From NCBI RefSeq assembly GCF_010729665.1, contig NZ_AP022610.1:4340001-4404000 (forward strand): 64,000 bases of DNA, written 5' to 3'. The translations under genes were made by a program, and so were the position numbers. Shown one piece after another: positions 39,959-49,406 of the stretch (position 1 is its first letter; the number at the start of each line of letters is the position of its first letter). The notes beneath the pieces were generated by a model. The model did no database searches. It saw nothing but the letters and a program-made list of their open reading frames with translations, and had not been told where the DNA came from. Source of the stretch: Mycolicibacterium madagascariense. Lineage in GTDB: Bacteria; Actinomycetota; Actinomycetes; Mycobacteriales; Mycobacteriaceae.

Positions 39959-40608
39959 CCGACGACCTGACGACCACCGCCCGCATCCGCGACGCGGCGA
40001 TCGAGCAGTTCGGCGAGCACGGGTTCGACGTCGGACTGCGGGTGATCGCCAAGGCCGCGGGCGTCAGCGCGGCGCTGGTGATCCACCACTTCGGCTCGAA
40101 GGAAGGCCTGCGCCAGGCGTGCGACGACGTCGTCACCGAGTCCATTCGCACCGCCAAGAGCGAGTCCCTGCAGTCGGCCGACCCCGCCGCGTGGTTCGCG
40201 CAACTGGCCGAGATCGAGTCGTTCGCGCCGCTGATGGCCTACCTGGTGCGCAGCCTGCAGTCCGGCGGCGACTTGTCGAAATCGTTGTGGCGCACCATGA
40301 TCGACGATGCCGATCGCTACCTCGCCGACGGTGTGGCCGCAGGCACCATCAGGCCAAGCCCGGACCCTCGGGCGCGCTCGAGATTCCTGGCCATGACCGG
40401 CGGCGGCGGCTTTCTGCTCTACCTGCAGATGCACGACCGACCCACCGACATCCGCGCCGTGCTGCACGACTACGCCCAGGACATGGTCCTGCCCGCGCTC
40501 GAGGTCTACACGCACGGACTGCTCGCCGACCCGACCATGTACGAGGCCTTCGCGGCCCAGCAGGCCGCCGGCATCCCGATCGCCACCACGACGCAGGAGG
40601 ACCGATGA
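39949..40608 (+). CDS. TetR family regulator of the adjacent ABC exporter (Rv1219c-like)
   Basis: A 219-residue TetR protein. The helix-turn-helix is [24 protein letters not shown] near residues 26-50. The start was set at GTG 39949, 7 bases after the -10 box; an in-frame TTG at 39943 adds only two residues. It is coupled by ATGA to the ABC ATPase. It corresponds to Rv1219c, described as a repressor of the Rv1218c-Rv1217c multidrug exporter. Tandem operators over its own start indicate autorepression of the whole operon. Confidence 0.88.
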   Translation: MRSADDLTTTARIRDAAIEQFGEHGFDVGLRVIAKAAGVSAALVIHHFGSKEGLRQACDDVVTESIRTAKSESLQSADPAAWFAQLAEIESFAPLMAYLVRSLQSGGDLSKSLWRTMIDDADRYLADGVAAGTIRPSPDPRARSRFLAMTGGGGFLLYLQMHDRPTDIRAVLHDYAQDMVLPALEVYTHGLLADPTMYEAFAAQQAAGIPIATTTQEDR

Positions 40609-41519
40609 GCGACGCACCTGCCATCGACGCCCGCGGCCTGACCAAGCGGTTCGGTCGCACGCGCGCACTCGACGGCCTCGACCTCGTCGTGCAGGCAGGC
40701 GACGTGCACGGCTTCCTCGGCCCGAATGGTGCGGGCAAGTCGACGACCATCCGCATCCTGCTCGGCCTGGTGCGTGCCGACGGCGGCCACGTCACGCTGC
40801 TGGGCGGCGACCCGTGGCACGACGCCGTCGCCCTGCACCGCCAGATCGCCTACGTGCCCGGCGACGTCACCCTGTGGCCGTCGCTGACCGGCGGTGAGAC
40901 CATCGACCTACTGGCCCGCATGCGCGGCGGCATCGACGAACGCCGGCGCGCGGAACTCGTCGAGCGGTTCGAACTCGATCCGTCGAAGAAGGCCCGCACC
41001 TACTCCAAGGGCAACCGCCAGAAGGTCTCCCTCGTCTCGGCGTTCGCCTCCCGGGCCAGGCTGCTGCTGCTCGACGAGCCGAGCACCGGCCTAGACCCGT
41101 TGATGGAGAACGTCTTTCGGCAGTGCGTCGTCGAGGCCCGTGCCGGCGGCGCCACGGTCCTGCTGTCCAGTCACGTGCTCGCCGAGACCGAGGCGCTGTG
41201 CCAACGCGTCACGATCATCAGGGCGGGCACCACCATCGAGAGCGGCACGCTGGCCGACATGCGGCATTTGTCCCGCACGTCGATCACGGCCGAGATGATC
41301 GGTGCGCCAATTGATCTCAGCCGGATCGCCGGGGTCACCGACGTCCGCGTCGACGGTCGGACGCTGCACGCGAACGTGGACGACGCGAGCCTGGCCGAGG
41401 TCGTCAAGGCACTCGGCGACGCGGGCGTCCGCAGCCTCGTCAGCCGTCCCCCGACGCTCGAGGACCTGTTCCTACGCCACTACGGCGTCGGTGCGTCCGC
41501 CGGGGCGGTGACCTCGTGA
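40605..41519 (+). CDS. ABC exporter ATP-binding protein (Rv1218c-like)
   Basis: A 304-residue ATPase. Walker A is GPNGAGKST (39-47), the signature is the variant [11 protein letters not shown], and Walker B reads [13 protein letters not shown]. The C-terminal 80 residues form the accessory domain seen in DrrA-type exporters. With the following permease it makes a multidrug efflux pump; Rv1218c is reported to export several drug classes. ATG 40605 has GGAGG upstream and overlaps the TetR stop. The gene ends in GTGA overlap with the permease. Confidence 0.92.
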   Translation: MSDAPAIDARGLTKRFGRTRALDGLDLVVQAGDVHGFLGPNGAGKSTTIRILLGLVRADGGHVTLLGGDPWHDAVALHRQIAYVPGDVTLWPSLTGGETIDLLARMRGGIDERRRAELVERFELDPSKKARTYSKGNRQKVSLVSAFASRARLLLLDEPSTGLDPLMENVFRQCVVEARAGGATVLLSSHVLAETEALCQRVTIIRAGTTIESGTLADMRHLSRTSITAEMIGAPIDLSRIAGVTDVRVDGRTLHANVDDASLAEVVKALGDAGVRSLVSRPPTLEDLFLRHYGVGASAGAVTS

Positions 41520-43147
41520 CCGTGCTGGACCGGCCGCACCCCGCCCACGCCGCGCCGCGCCACGGGCCGAACCTCTCGGGAACCGCTGTCCTGCTTCGCC
41601 TTCTGGCCCGTCGGGACCGCATCGTGGCGCCGCTGTGGGTGGCCGTGCTGTCGATCCCGCCGGGCGCGGTCTACGTGACGAGCATCGCGGCCGTCTATCC
41701 GACGCAGGCCGACCGGGCCGCCTTCGCCGCCACCATCATGGCCAGTCCCGCCCAGCGCGCGCTGTACGGCGTGGTCGGCGGTGACAGTCTTGGTGCCACG
41801 GGCATCTGGAAGGCGGGCATGCTGCACGTGCTGCTCGCCGTGGCGGTGATCCTGACCGTCGTCCGGCACACGCGTGCCGACGAGGAGTCCGGCCGCACCG
41901 AGCTCGTCGACTCGACGGCCATCGGTCGCTACGCCGGTCTCACTGCGGCGCTGCTGTTCTCGTGCGGGGCGTCGCTCGCGACCGGGCTGATCGCGGTGCT
42001 CGGCCTGCTGAGCGCCGACGTGCCCGCGGCGGGATCGCTCGCCTTTGGGCTGGCGCTGGCCGGGACGGGTCTGGTCTTCACCGGCGTCGCCGCGGTGACC
42101 GCCCAGCTCTCACCGAGCGCGCGCACCGCCCGCAGCATCGCATTCGCCATGCTGGCAACGGCTTTCACGCTGCGGGCGATCGGCGACGCCGGCTCGCGGG
42201 CTACCTTCCTGTCCTGGCTGTCGCCCCTGGGCTGGTCGCTTCAGGTGCGGCCGTACACCGGCGACCGGTTCTGGGTGCTGCTGCTGCACGTCGCGTCCAC
42301 GGTGCTGCTCGTCGTCGTCGCCTACCGGTTGTTGGCGCACCGCGACGTCGGTGCGGGCCTGCTCGCCGACCGGCCGGGAGCGCCGCGGGCCGGCCGGACG
42401 CTGCGCGGTGCGTCGACCCTGGCGTGGCGACTGCACCGCGGCTCGCTGGTGCTGTGGACCATCGGACTGAGCTGCTACGGCCTGCTGATCGGAAGCGTCG
42501 CCCACGGCGTGGGCGACGAGATCGGCGGCGCCCGCGAGGTCATCGCCCGGCTCGGCGGCTCCGACCGCACGGAACAGGCGTTCCTCACCGTGGCCTTCGG
42601 CCTGCTCGGGATGGTGGCCGCGGCATTCGCCATCTCGGTGGCGCTGCGACTGCATCAGGAGGAGGCCGGCCAGCGCGCCGAGACCCTGCTGGCCGGCGCG
42701 GTCAGCCGAAACCGTTGGCTGGCAAGCCATCTGGCGTGCGCCCTGGGCGGTCCGGCGTTCGCGCTCCTGACAGCCGGGGTGCTCGCCGGGTTGACGTACG
42801 GCGCCTCGACGGGCGACGTCGAGGGCAGGCTCCCGGTCGTGGTGGGCATGGCCGCGGTGCAACTGCCCGCGGTCTGGCTGTTGGCAGCCGTGACCGTCGT
42901 CCTGTTCGGCGCGGCGCCGCGCGTCACGCCCGCGGCATGGGCCGTCCTCGTCGCGTTCGTCGCGCTGTATCTGCTGGGCTCGCTGGCTGATTCACCACAC
43001 TGGCTGCTCGACCTCGAGCCCTTCGCCCACCTCCCCCACGTCGGCCTCGGCGACTTCCGGCCCGCGCCGCTGCTGTGGCTGTCGGCCATCGACGGCGTCC
43101 TGATCATCCTGGGCGCCATGGCATTTCGGCGCCGCGACCTCCGCTGA
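41516..43147 (+). CDS. ABC exporter permease (Rv1217c-like)
   Basis: A 543-residue polytopic membrane protein with about twelve hydrophobic segments arranged as two related halves (for example [20 protein letters not shown] and [17 protein letters not shown]), typical of the large single-gene permeases paired with one ATPase. It is the membrane part of the Rv1218c-type exporter. The GTG at 41516 overlaps the ATPase stop. No dedicated substrate-binding protein is present. Confidence 0.9.
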   Translation: MTVLDRPHPAHAAPRHGPNLSGTAVLLRLLARRDRIVAPLWVAVLSIPPGAVYVTSIAAVYPTQADRAAFAATIMASPAQRALYGVVGGDSLGATGIWKAGMLHVLLAVAVILTVVRHTRADEESGRTELVDSTAIGRYAGLTAALLFSCGASLATGLIAVLGLLSADVPAAGSLAFGLALAGTGLVFTGVAAVTAQLSPSARTARSIAFAMLATAFTLRAIGDAGSRATFLSWLSPLGWSLQVRPYTGDRFWVLLLHVASTVLLVVVAYRLLAHRDVGAGLLADRPGAPRAGRTLRGASTLAWRLHRGSLVLWTIGLSCYGLLIGSVAHGVGDEIGGAREVIARLGGSDRTEQAFLTVAFGLLGMVAAAFAISVALRLHQEEAGQRAETLLAGAVSRNRWLASHLACALGGPAFALLTAGVLAGLTYGASTGDVEGRLPVVVGMAAVQLPAVWLLAAVTVVLFGAAPRVTPAAWAVLVAFVALYLLGSLADSPHWLLDLEPFAHLPHVGLGDFRPAPLLWLSAIDGVLIILGAMAFRRRDLR

Positions 43148-43249
43148 CGAGACGGCCGCGAACGACCATCCGTCCGGTGCAGCGGGTCGTCATCCCCGGC
43201 ACGAGGTGTCGGCATCATGCATCGTGAGGCACTGACGCTAACCTGAGTC

Positions 43250-43396
43250 GTGCGCACCACCATCGACCTCCCCGATGAACGGCAACCCCAGACGCAGGCC
43301 ATCGCCCGAGACACGCGACGGACCTCGAGCGAGGACGTGCCGGCCCGCCGGCTCGCGGCCGCCGGACGTTCCGACGTCGGTACGCTCAGCTCGTGA
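43250..43396 (+). pseudogene. VapB-like ribbon-helix-helix antitoxin remnant
   Basis: A 48-codon frame starting GTG encodes MRTTIDLPDERQPQTQAIAR and then DTRRTSSEDV, which matches the start of mycobacterial VapB antitoxins of the MRTTIDLP type (often continuing LARDTxRTLSE). After about residue 28 the similarity is lost and the conserved hydrophobic helix residues are replaced by Gln/Pro/Arg, so DNA binding and toxin neutralisation are unlikely. No VapC toxin follows. TAACCT (43239-43244) is 5 bases before the start. It overlaps the next small frame by GTGA. The flanks 43148-43249 hold nothing else that I can support. Confidence 0.5.
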
Positions 43397-43581
43397 TCGA
43401 GCGGCCGTGCCCCGGCGGCGGCAAGCCGTGGACCGTCGACATCGCGGGCAAACCGATCTGCCCGCGCTGCCGCCGCGCGCTCAGTACCGTGGCGGGCAAG
43501 GGCAAGACGGTGCAGAACACTCCGCGGGTGCCTGCGCACGAGCGACCGGGGCGCGGTCAGCGCCGCGCCCCGACTCGCTAG
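43393..43581 (+). CDS. Small basic protein with a CxxC motif, hypothetical
   Basis: A 62-residue basic protein starting at GTG 43393. It has Cys6 and a later CPRC, in the pattern PCPGGGKPW...[11 protein letters not shown], which could form half of a zinc ribbon. The C-terminus is Arg/Pro-rich. The start overlaps the VapB-like remnant by GTGA and its TAG overlaps the glgC TAG on the other strand in CTAG, like other real genes in this window. I do not recognise the family. Confidence 0.45.
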   Translation: MIERPCPGGGKPWTVDIAGKPICPRCRRALSTVAGKGKTVQNTPRVPAHERPGRGQRRAPTR

Positions 43582-44792
43582 ATCCAGATGCCCTTGCCGA
43601 CGGCGACGACGCCACCGGCGCTGATGGCGAACCGCTCGCGATCGCGCTCCAGGTCCACGCCGACGTGTTCGCCCGGCCCGACGACGACGTTCTTGTCGAG
43701 GATCGCGTGGCGCACCACGGCGCCGCGGCCGATCCGCACGCCGGGCATCAGCACACTGCCCTCGACGATCGCACCGTCGTCGATGACGACGTTCGACGAC
43801 AGCACGGAATTGCGGACGGACGCCGCCGAGACGATGCTGCCCGCTCCGACGACCGACTCCTGGGCAGAGCCGCCGTTGACGAACTTGGCGGGGGCGAGGT
43901 TCTCCGGTTCTCCGCGGATCGGCCAGCGCCGGTTGTACAGGTTGAACACCGGGTGCACGGACACCAGATCCATGTGGGCGTCGTAGAACGCGTCGAGTGT
44001 CCCGACGTCGCGCCAGTAGCCGTGATCGCGCTCGGTGGAGCCGGGGACCTCGTTGTCGTTGAAGTCGTAGACCGCAGCCATCCCGTCGCGCACCAGCCGC
44101 GGAATGATGTCGCCGCCCATGTCGTGGTCGGAGTGGTCGTCCTCGGCGTCGGCCTTGATCGCGTCGACGAGCACCTTGGTCGTGAAGATGTAGTTGCCCA
44201 TCGACGCGTAGGTCTGCTCGGGATCGTCGGGCGTGCCCGGGGGGTCGGCCGGCTTCTCGATGAACTCCCGGATCAGCCCCGAGTCGTCGGCGTCGATGCA
44301 GCCGAAGGCCGTGGCCTCGGCCCGCGGCACGCGGATCCCCGCCACCGTCGCGCCGGCGCCGCTCTCGATGTGGAACTGGAGCATTTGCTCGGGATCCATG
44401 CGGTAGATGTGATCGGCGCCGAACACCACGACGTAGTCGGGATCTTCGTCGTAGATCAGGTTGAGCGACTGCAGGATCGCATCACCGGATCCGGTGTACC
44501 AGCGAGGCCCGAGCCGCTGTTGCGCGGGCACCGGGGTGATGTACTCCCCAGCAAGCCCAGAAAGCCGCCAGTTCTGGGAGATGTGACGGTCCAGCGAATG
44601 CGACTTGTATTGGGTGAGAACGCAGATCTTCAGGTAGCGCGCATTCACCAGGTTCGACAGCACGAAGTCGATGAGTCGATAGGCCCCACCGAAGGGAACC
44701 GCGGGTTTGGCGCGGTCCGCCGTCAACGGGTACAACCGCTTGCCCTCACCGCCGGCCAGGACGATGCCCAGGACTTGTGGCAGTTCCTTCAT
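43578..44792 (-). CDS. glgC: Glucose-1-phosphate adenylyltransferase GlgC
   Basis: A 404-residue ADP-glucose pyrophosphorylase. The N-terminal nucleotidyltransferase domain has [29 protein letters not shown], the glucose-1-phosphate site contains [10 protein letters not shown], and the C-terminal left-handed beta-helix carries hexapeptide repeats ([19 protein letters not shown]). It makes ADP-glucose for GlgM and glycogen synthesis. ATG 44792 was chosen over 44813 because TAGGTT (44805-44800) is 7 bases upstream, giving a leaderless mRNA, and because it gives the M. tuberculosis length. Divergent from glgM. Confidence 0.95.
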   Translation of the reverse strand: MKELPQVLGIVLAGGEGKRLYPLTADRAKPAVPFGGAYRLIDFVLSNLVNARYLKICVLTQYKSHSLDRHISQNWRLSGLAGEYITPVPAQQRLGPRWYTGSGDAILQSLNLIYDEDPDYVVVFGADHIYRMDPEQMLQFHIESGAGATVAGIRVPRAEATAFGCIDADDSGLIREFIEKPADPPGTPDDPEQTYASMGNYIFTTKVLVDAIKADAEDDHSDHDMGGDIIPRLVRDGMAAVYDFNDNEVPGSTERDHGYWRDVGTLDAFYDAHMDLVSVHPVFNLYNRRWPIRGEPENLAPAKFVNGGSAQESVVGAGSIVSAASVRNSVLSSNVVIDDGAIVEGSVLMPGVRIGRGAVVRHAILDKNVVVGPGEHVGVDLERDRERFAISAGGVVAVGKGIWI

Positions 44793-44942
44793 GGGGTCAA
44801 ACCTATCGGCCACCAGGGGCCGAGGCTAGGCATTGACGCTATTGGCCCTGGAATGGGGCGTGGCGAGATGTCGGTTTGCCGGTCAAGACAATTGGGGGTG
44901 ACACGCCCACTGGCCTGCCCACGGTGAACTACGGTCGTGTCC

Positions 44943-46115
44943 ATGCGAGTGGCGATGATGACGCGCGAATACCCACCTGAGGTCTACGGCGGAGCGGGGG
45001 TCCACGTCACCGAACTCGTCGCCCAGCTGCAGCACATGTGCGACGTCAACGTCCACTGCATGGGCAAGCCGCGGCCCGATCAACCCGACGTGCACGTCGC
45101 CGCACCCGATCCCGCCCTCGACGGCGCCAATCCGGCGCTGACGACGCTGTCCGCGGATCTGGTGATGGTCAATGCCGCCGCGGGCGCCACCGTCGCGCAC
45201 TCGCACACCTGGTACGCCGGCCTGGCGGGTCACCTCGCCGCGCTGCTGTACGGCATTCCCCACGTGCTGACGGCGCATTCGCTGGAGCCGATGCGGCCGT
45301 GGAAGGCCGAACAGCTCGGCGGCGGCTACCGGGTGTCGTCGTGGGTCGAGCGCACCGCGGTCGAGGCGGCGGACGCCGTCATCGCCGTGAGCTCCGGCAT
45401 GCGCGAGGACGTCCTGGCCACCTACCCCGCGCTGGACCCGGATCGAGTGCACGTGGTGCGCAACGGCATCGACACCGAGAAGTGGTATCCCGTCGCGTCG
45501 GGCGCGGGCGGTGAGACGTTGGCGCGCATCGGCGTCGACCCGTCGCGGCCCATCGTGGCCTTCGTCGGACGGATCACGCGGCAGAAGGGTGTCGCGCACC
45601 TGGTGGCGGCGGCGCATCAGTTCGCCCCGGAGGTGCAGCTCGTGCTGTGCGCAGGCGCCCCGGACACCCCGGAGATCGCGGCCGAGGTCGGTGGCGCCGT
45701 GGAGGAGCTGGCCGCCGCGCGCAGCGGCATCTTCTGGGTGCAGGAGATGCTGCCGGGTGATCAGATTCGCGAAATACTGTCAGCGGCAACGGTTTTCGTG
45801 TGCCCTTCGGTATACGAGCCGCTGGGCATCGTCAACCTCGAGGCGATGGCGTGTGCGACGGCGGTGGTCGCCTCCGACGTCGGCGGCATCCCCGAGGTCG
45901 TCGCCGACGGCGAGACCGGTCTGCTGGTCCACTACGACCCCGCCGATGCGGCGGGCTTCGAGAGCCGCCTGGCCGAGGCCGTCAACGAGCTGGTCGCCGA
46001 TCCCGAGCGAGCCGATCGCTACGGCCGCACGGGCCGCCAGCGCTGCATCGACGAGTTCTCCTGGGCCCGGATCGCCGAGCAGACCCTGGAGATCTACCGA
46101 CTGGTGTCCAGTTAG
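44943..46115 (+). CDS. glgM: Alpha-maltose-1-phosphate synthase GlgM
   Basis: A 390-residue GT-B glycosyltransferase of family GT4. The N-terminal MTREYPPEVYGGAGVHVTELV binds acceptor and phosphate, and the C-terminal domain contains FVGRITRQKGV and CPSVYEPLGIVNLEAMAC with the nucleotide-sugar Glu. GlgM uses ADP-glucose and glucose-1-phosphate to make maltose-1-phosphate, feeding GlgE alpha-glucan synthesis. ATG 44943 is 7 bases after TACGGT (44930-44935); GTG 44937 is the alternative. It is divergent from glgC, its ADP-glucose supplier. Confidence 0.94.
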   Translation: MRVAMMTREYPPEVYGGAGVHVTELVAQLQHMCDVNVHCMGKPRPDQPDVHVAAPDPALDGANPALTTLSADLVMVNAAAGATVAHSHTWYAGLAGHLAALLYGIPHVLTAHSLEPMRPWKAEQLGGGYRVSSWVERTAVEAADAVIAVSSGMREDVLATYPALDPDRVHVVRNGIDTEKWYPVASGAGGETLARIGVDPSRPIVAFVGRITRQKGVAHLVAAAHQFAPEVQLVLCAGAPDTPEIAAEVGGAVEELAAARSGIFWVQEMLPGDQIREILSAATVFVCPSVYEPLGIVNLEAMACATAVVASDVGGIPEVVADGETGLLVHYDPADAAGFESRLAEAVNELVADPERADRYGRTGRQRCIDEFSWARIAEQTLEIYRLVSS

Positions 46116-46136
46116 GAGCGACGCGGCGCGTGGCCG

Positions 46137-46304
46137 TCAGGCCGTGACGTTCTTCAGTTCGTCGCCGAGTGCGGCGGCTTCGTCGGGGGTGAGTTCGACG
46201 ACGAGGCGCCCACCGCCCTCCAGTGGTACTCGCATCACGATGCCCCGCCCCTCCTTGGTTGCTTCCAGAGGACCGTCTCCGGTCCGGGGCTTCATCGCCG
46301 CCAT
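46137..46304 (-). CDS. DUF3117 small protein (Rv1211-like)
   Basis: A 55-residue protein, MAAMKPRTGDGPLEATKEGR followed by a beta-rich GGGRLVVELTPDEAAALGDEL. It is a highly conserved actinobacterial DUF3117 protein of unknown function. ATG 46304 is fixed by GGAAGGGAG upstream. A longer frame back to 46418 has no support. It converges on glgM, ending 21 bp from it. Confidence 0.88.
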   Translation of the reverse strand: MAAMKPRTGDGPLEATKEGRGIVMRVPLEGGGRLVVELTPDEAAALGDELKNVTA

Positions 46305-46457
46305 CGAGTGCTCCCTTCCGCAGTGCTCCGGCCCGCCGGGGATGAACCGGGCGGATCGGGTTGGGCCGGACTGCCCACTCGGCGACAGCACACGGCGTTG
46401 AACTGATCTTCGCCCCATTGTTCCCTATCCGGACGCTTCGGTGTGCAAAGACCCGAC

Positions 46458-47063
46458 TTAGACGCTGCGTGCCACGCTGGGAACCCAGCAGGACTCGAGA
46501 TGGTCGTCCACCATCCCCGTGGCCTGCATCAGTGCGTATGCCGTCGTCGGGCCCACGAATTTGAAGCCGCGCCGTTTGAGGTCCTTCGCCATCGCCGTCG
46601 ATTCCGGGGTGACGGCGGGGACGTCGGACATCGCGTGCGGGCGCGGGCGCGGAGCGGGCGCGAAGGACCACAACAGTTCGCTCAGATCGACGTCGAGGGC
46701 ATCGACGGCCCGCGCGTTGGCGATGGTCGCCTCGATCTTCGCGCGGTTGCGGACGATCCCCGCGTCGGCCATCAAACGCTCCACGTCGTCGTCGCCGAAG
46801 CGCGCGACCTTGGCCGCGTCGAAGTCCGCGAATGCGCGCCGGAAGTTGTCCCGCTTGCGCAGGATGATGAGCCACGACAGGCCACTCTGGAACGCCTCGA
46901 GGGTGACCCGCTCGAACAGTTCGCGGGCGCCGCGCAGCGGCCTACCCCACTCCTGATCGTGGTAATCGCGGTACAGCACCGAGTCGGCCGTCGCCCAGCG
47001 CTCCCCCGTGAAATCGGCCCAGGCGCAACGGATTCGGCCGTCGCCGTCGAGCACCGCGGTCAT
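46458..47063 (-). CDS. tag: DNA-3-methyladenine glycosylase I (Tag)
   Basis: A 201-residue helix-hairpin-helix glycosylase that removes 3-methyladenine from alkylated DNA. RIRCAWADFTGERW provides the N-terminal zinc cysteine region, YHDQEWGRP and SWLIILRKRDNFRRAF are family blocks, and KRRGFKFVGPTTAYALMQATG is the conserved C-terminal block. The ATG overlaps the TGA of the DivIVA-like gene (ATGA). Rv1210 (tagA) has the same place. Confidence 0.93.
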   Translation of the reverse strand: MTAVLDGDGRIRCAWADFTGERWATADSVLYRDYHDQEWGRPLRGARELFERVTLEAFQSGLSWLIILRKRDNFRRAFADFDAAKVARFGDDDVERLMADAGIVRNRAKIEATIANARAVDALDVDLSELLWSFAPAPRPRPHAMSDVPAVTPESTAMAKDLKRRGFKFVGPTTAYALMQATGMVDDHLESCWVPSVARSV

Positions 47064-47455
47064 GACTCGTCGCGTCGCTCGGCGCGTCCGGTCAGCGCGC
47101 CCTCCTGCTCGTCGACGCCCTCGGGCTCGGCCGCGGCGTCGGAGTCGGGCACGAAGTCGTCCACGCCGTAGGCGGCCCGCAGCGCGGCGACCTGGCCGTG
47201 CAGCTGGTCGAGTTCCTGGCCCAGCCGGTCGAGCACCCAATCCACCTCGGACACTTTGTAGCCGCGCAGGGTCTGGGTGAACTTGAGCGCCTCCACGTCG
47301 GCGCCGGTCACCTCGGAGGCGGGCAGCGCGGTGGCGGTGGTGGCGCGCGGCAGCGGTGGCAGCCGTTCACCGCGCCCGAAGAGCACGCTGCCGACGCCGA
47401 AGAGCACGATCGCCACCAGGATCAGCACGACCAGGTACAGAAGGATCAACGTCAC
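47060..47455 (-). CDS. DivIVA-domain membrane protein (Rv1209-like)
   Basis: A 131-residue protein with an N-terminal membrane helix (MTLILLYLVVLILVAIVLFG) and a DivIVA-type motif (KFTQTLRGYKVSEVDWVLDRLGQEL) that continues as a coiled coil, then an acidic tail. It may recruit to or sense membrane curvature. It is coupled by ATGA to tag and lies 35 bp after gpgS. GTG 47455 is the start. The role is unknown. Confidence 0.82.
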   Translation of the reverse strand: MTLILLYLVVLILVAIVLFGVGSVLFGRGERLPPLPRATTATALPASEVTGADVEALKFTQTLRGYKVSEVDWVLDRLGQELDQLHGQVAALRAAYGVDDFVPDSDAAAEPEGVDEQEGALTGRAERRDES

Positions 47456-47490
47456 GACGTCGATACTGCCGGAACGGTCCGACAGCGCGC

Positions 47491-48441
47491 TCAGCGAGGG
47501 CGCAGCGTGACCATCGGCGGCCGGTCGGCCAGCGAGACCGTCGAGGTGCGCGCGGTGTAGTCCTCGCCGTCGGCGTAGAACTGCGTCAGCCCGACGCCGG
47601 AGTCCGGCACGCCGCAGCGCGACAGCAGGGTCGCGATCACCTGGCGGCTCATCGCCGCCAGCTCGGTCAGCGGACGGTTGCGGTGCGTCCGCACCCCGAG
47701 GTTGACCTGGGCGATGGCATCGAGGCCAAGCCGGTCGTAGGTGTCGATCAGCAGGCCGATCTCCACCCCGTAGGCCGGCGCGAACGGCAGCGCCGTCAGC
47801 AGCTCACGGGTGCCCGCGTACTCGCCTCCGAGGGGCTGCAACAGGCACGTCAGCTCGGGGCGCAGGGCCGCCAGCAGCGGGCGGGCGACCAGCTCGGTGA
47901 CCCGGCCGCCACCGTTGGCGTCCTCGCTGCCGCTGACCTTGAGCGGGCGCCGGTAGAACCCCTTCACCAGGTGGACGCCGTCGGTCGTCAGCAGGGGTCC
48001 CAGCAACTTGGGCACGAACATCGGATCGGGATCGATGAGGTCGGAGTCGACGAACGCCACCAGGTCCCCGGTCGTGGCGGCGAGCGAACGCCACAGCACC
48101 TCGCCCTTGCCCGGCTGCGGGGCGACCTCGGGCAGCGCGGCCTCCCGGCTGACCACCCTGGCGCCGGCGGCCACGGCGCGGATCTCGGTGTCGTCGGTCG
48201 AGCCGGAGTCCAGCACGACGATCTCGTCGACCAGGCCGCCGAGCAGCGGCGTGATGGTGTCGACGACCGAGGCGACGGTCTCCTCCTCGTTGAGCGCGGG
48301 CAGCACCACCGAGACGGTCCGGCCCGCCTTGGCGGCCTCCAGCTCGGCGACCGTCCAGCTCGGCCTGCGCCACGTGCGGTCGGTCAGCCACGGATGACGG
48401 TCCACGGCCTGCGCCGAGTCGAGTTCGGGTACGAGGCTCAT
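47491..48441 (-). CDS. gpgS: Glucosyl-3-phosphoglycerate synthase GpgS
   Basis: A 316-residue GT-A enzyme of family GT81. SVVLPALNEEETVASVVDTI is the UDP-glucose-binding start, VLDSGSTDDT follows, and VAFVDSDLIDPDP contains the metal-binding Asp-Ser-Asp. It transfers glucose to 3-phosphoglycerate, the first step of 6-O-methylglucose lipopolysaccharide synthesis. ATG 48441 overlaps the folP2 TGA (ATGA). It matches Rv1208. Confidence 0.95.
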   Translation of the reverse strand: MSLVPELDSAQAVDRHPWLTDRTWRRPSWTVAELEAAKAGRTVSVVLPALNEEETVASVVDTITPLLGGLVDEIVVLDSGSTDDTEIRAVAAGARVVSREAALPEVAPQPGKGEVLWRSLAATTGDLVAFVDSDLIDPDPMFVPKLLGPLLTTDGVHLVKGFYRRPLKVSGSEDANGGGRVTELVARPLLAALRPELTCLLQPLGGEYAGTRELLTALPFAPAYGVEIGLLIDTYDRLGLDAIAQVNLGVRTHRNRPLTELAAMSRQVIATLLSRCGVPDSGVGLTQFYADGEDYTARTSTVSLADRPPMVTLRPR

Positions 48442-49313
48442 GACAGTCCCCTCACGGTCCGCGCCGGTGGGCGCACGCCCTGGATCGACGCGACCATCTC
48501 CAGCACGCGTCGGGTGGGCCCCACCTCGTGGACGCGGAACATCGCCGCACCGGCGTGCGCGGCGAGTGCGGTCGCGGCCAGCGTTCCCTCGAGGCGTTCG
48601 GTCAAGCCCACTCCCAGAGTCTCCCCGACGAAATCCTTGTTGCTCAGGGCCATCAGGACGGGCCATCCAGTGTTTACAAGGTCGTTTACGTGGCGCAACA
48701 AAGTAAGACCGTGGTGAGTGTTCTTGCCAAAGTCGTGCGTCGGATCGATCAGAACGGCGTCCCTCGCGACGCCCGCGGCGACCGCCCGCTCGGCGGCGGC
48801 GGTCACTTCGGCGACGACGTCGTCGACCACGCCGCGCTCGGTCAGGCCGTAGTTCACGCGGAACGGCCGGGTGCGTGGCACCGCGCCACCGGTGTGCGAG
48901 CACACCAGCCCGGCGCCGAATTCGGCGGCCACTTCGGGCAGCCCCGGATCCGAGCCACCCCAGGTGTCGTTGATGAGGTCGGCGCCCGCGGCACACGCCT
49001 GCTTGGCCACCGTCGCCCGCCACGTGTCGACGCTGATCAGTTGGTCGGGATAGGCGGCCCGCAACCACTCGATGAACGGGACGACCCGCGCGATCTCCTC
49101 GTCGGCGTCGACGACGTCCCCCGGGCCGGCCTTGACCCCGCCGACGTCGACCACGTCGGCCCCCTCGGCGACCACCCGGTGCACGGCGGCCTTGGCCGCC
49201 TCGTCGGTGAAGGTGGCTCCGCGGTCGTAGAACGAGTCCGGCGTCCGGTTGACGATCGCCATGATCATGGCGCGATCACCGGCTACGGGACGGCCGAGAA
49301 ACGTCGCCTGCAT
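48438..49313 (-). CDS. folP2: FolP2, dihydropteroate synthase paralogue
   Basis: A 291-residue TIM-barrel protein of the dihydropteroate synthase family. IMAIVNRTPDSFYDRGATF is the first pterin block, VDVGGVKAGPGDVVDADEE the second, and LINDTWGG and DPTHDFGKN follow. The mycobacterial FolP2 is reported to lack dihydropteroate synthase activity, and the block that reads GGxSTRPG in true enzymes is here GGVKAGPGD, consistent with a different function. Its tight coupling with gpgS hints at a role in methylglucose polysaccharide, which is an inference. Confidence 0.92.
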   Translation of the reverse strand: MQATFLGRPVAGDRAMIMAIVNRTPDSFYDRGATFTDEAAKAAVHRVVAEGADVVDVGGVKAGPGDVVDADEEIARVVPFIEWLRAAYPDQLISVDTWRATVAKQACAAGADLINDTWGGSDPGLPEVAAEFGAGLVCSHTGGAVPRTRPFRVNYGLTERGVVDDVVAEVTAAAERAVAAGVARDAVLIDPTHDFGKNTHHGLTLLRHVNDLVNTGWPVLMALSNKDFVGETLGVGLTERLEGTLAATALAAHAGAAMFRVHEVGPTRRVLEMVASIQGVRPPARTVRGLS

Positions 49314-49346
49314 GCCATCCAGGCTACGGCCGCTCCGCCGCGGCGC

Positions 49347-49395
49347 GATTCGTGTCGTCGTGGTCGCGGTCGGCGCTCCTAGAACGACACGAATC
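49347..49395. terminator. Hairpin after fadD6
   Basis: GATTCGTGTCGT (49347-49358) and ACGACACGAATC (49384-49395) are perfect 12-bp inverted repeats with a 25-base loop, immediately past the fadD6 stop and before folP2. A terminator, or a copy of a dispersed hairpin repeat, is likely. A third partial CGCGATTCGT follows at about 49398. Confidence 0.5.
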
Positions 49396-49406
49396 CACGC
49401 GATTCG

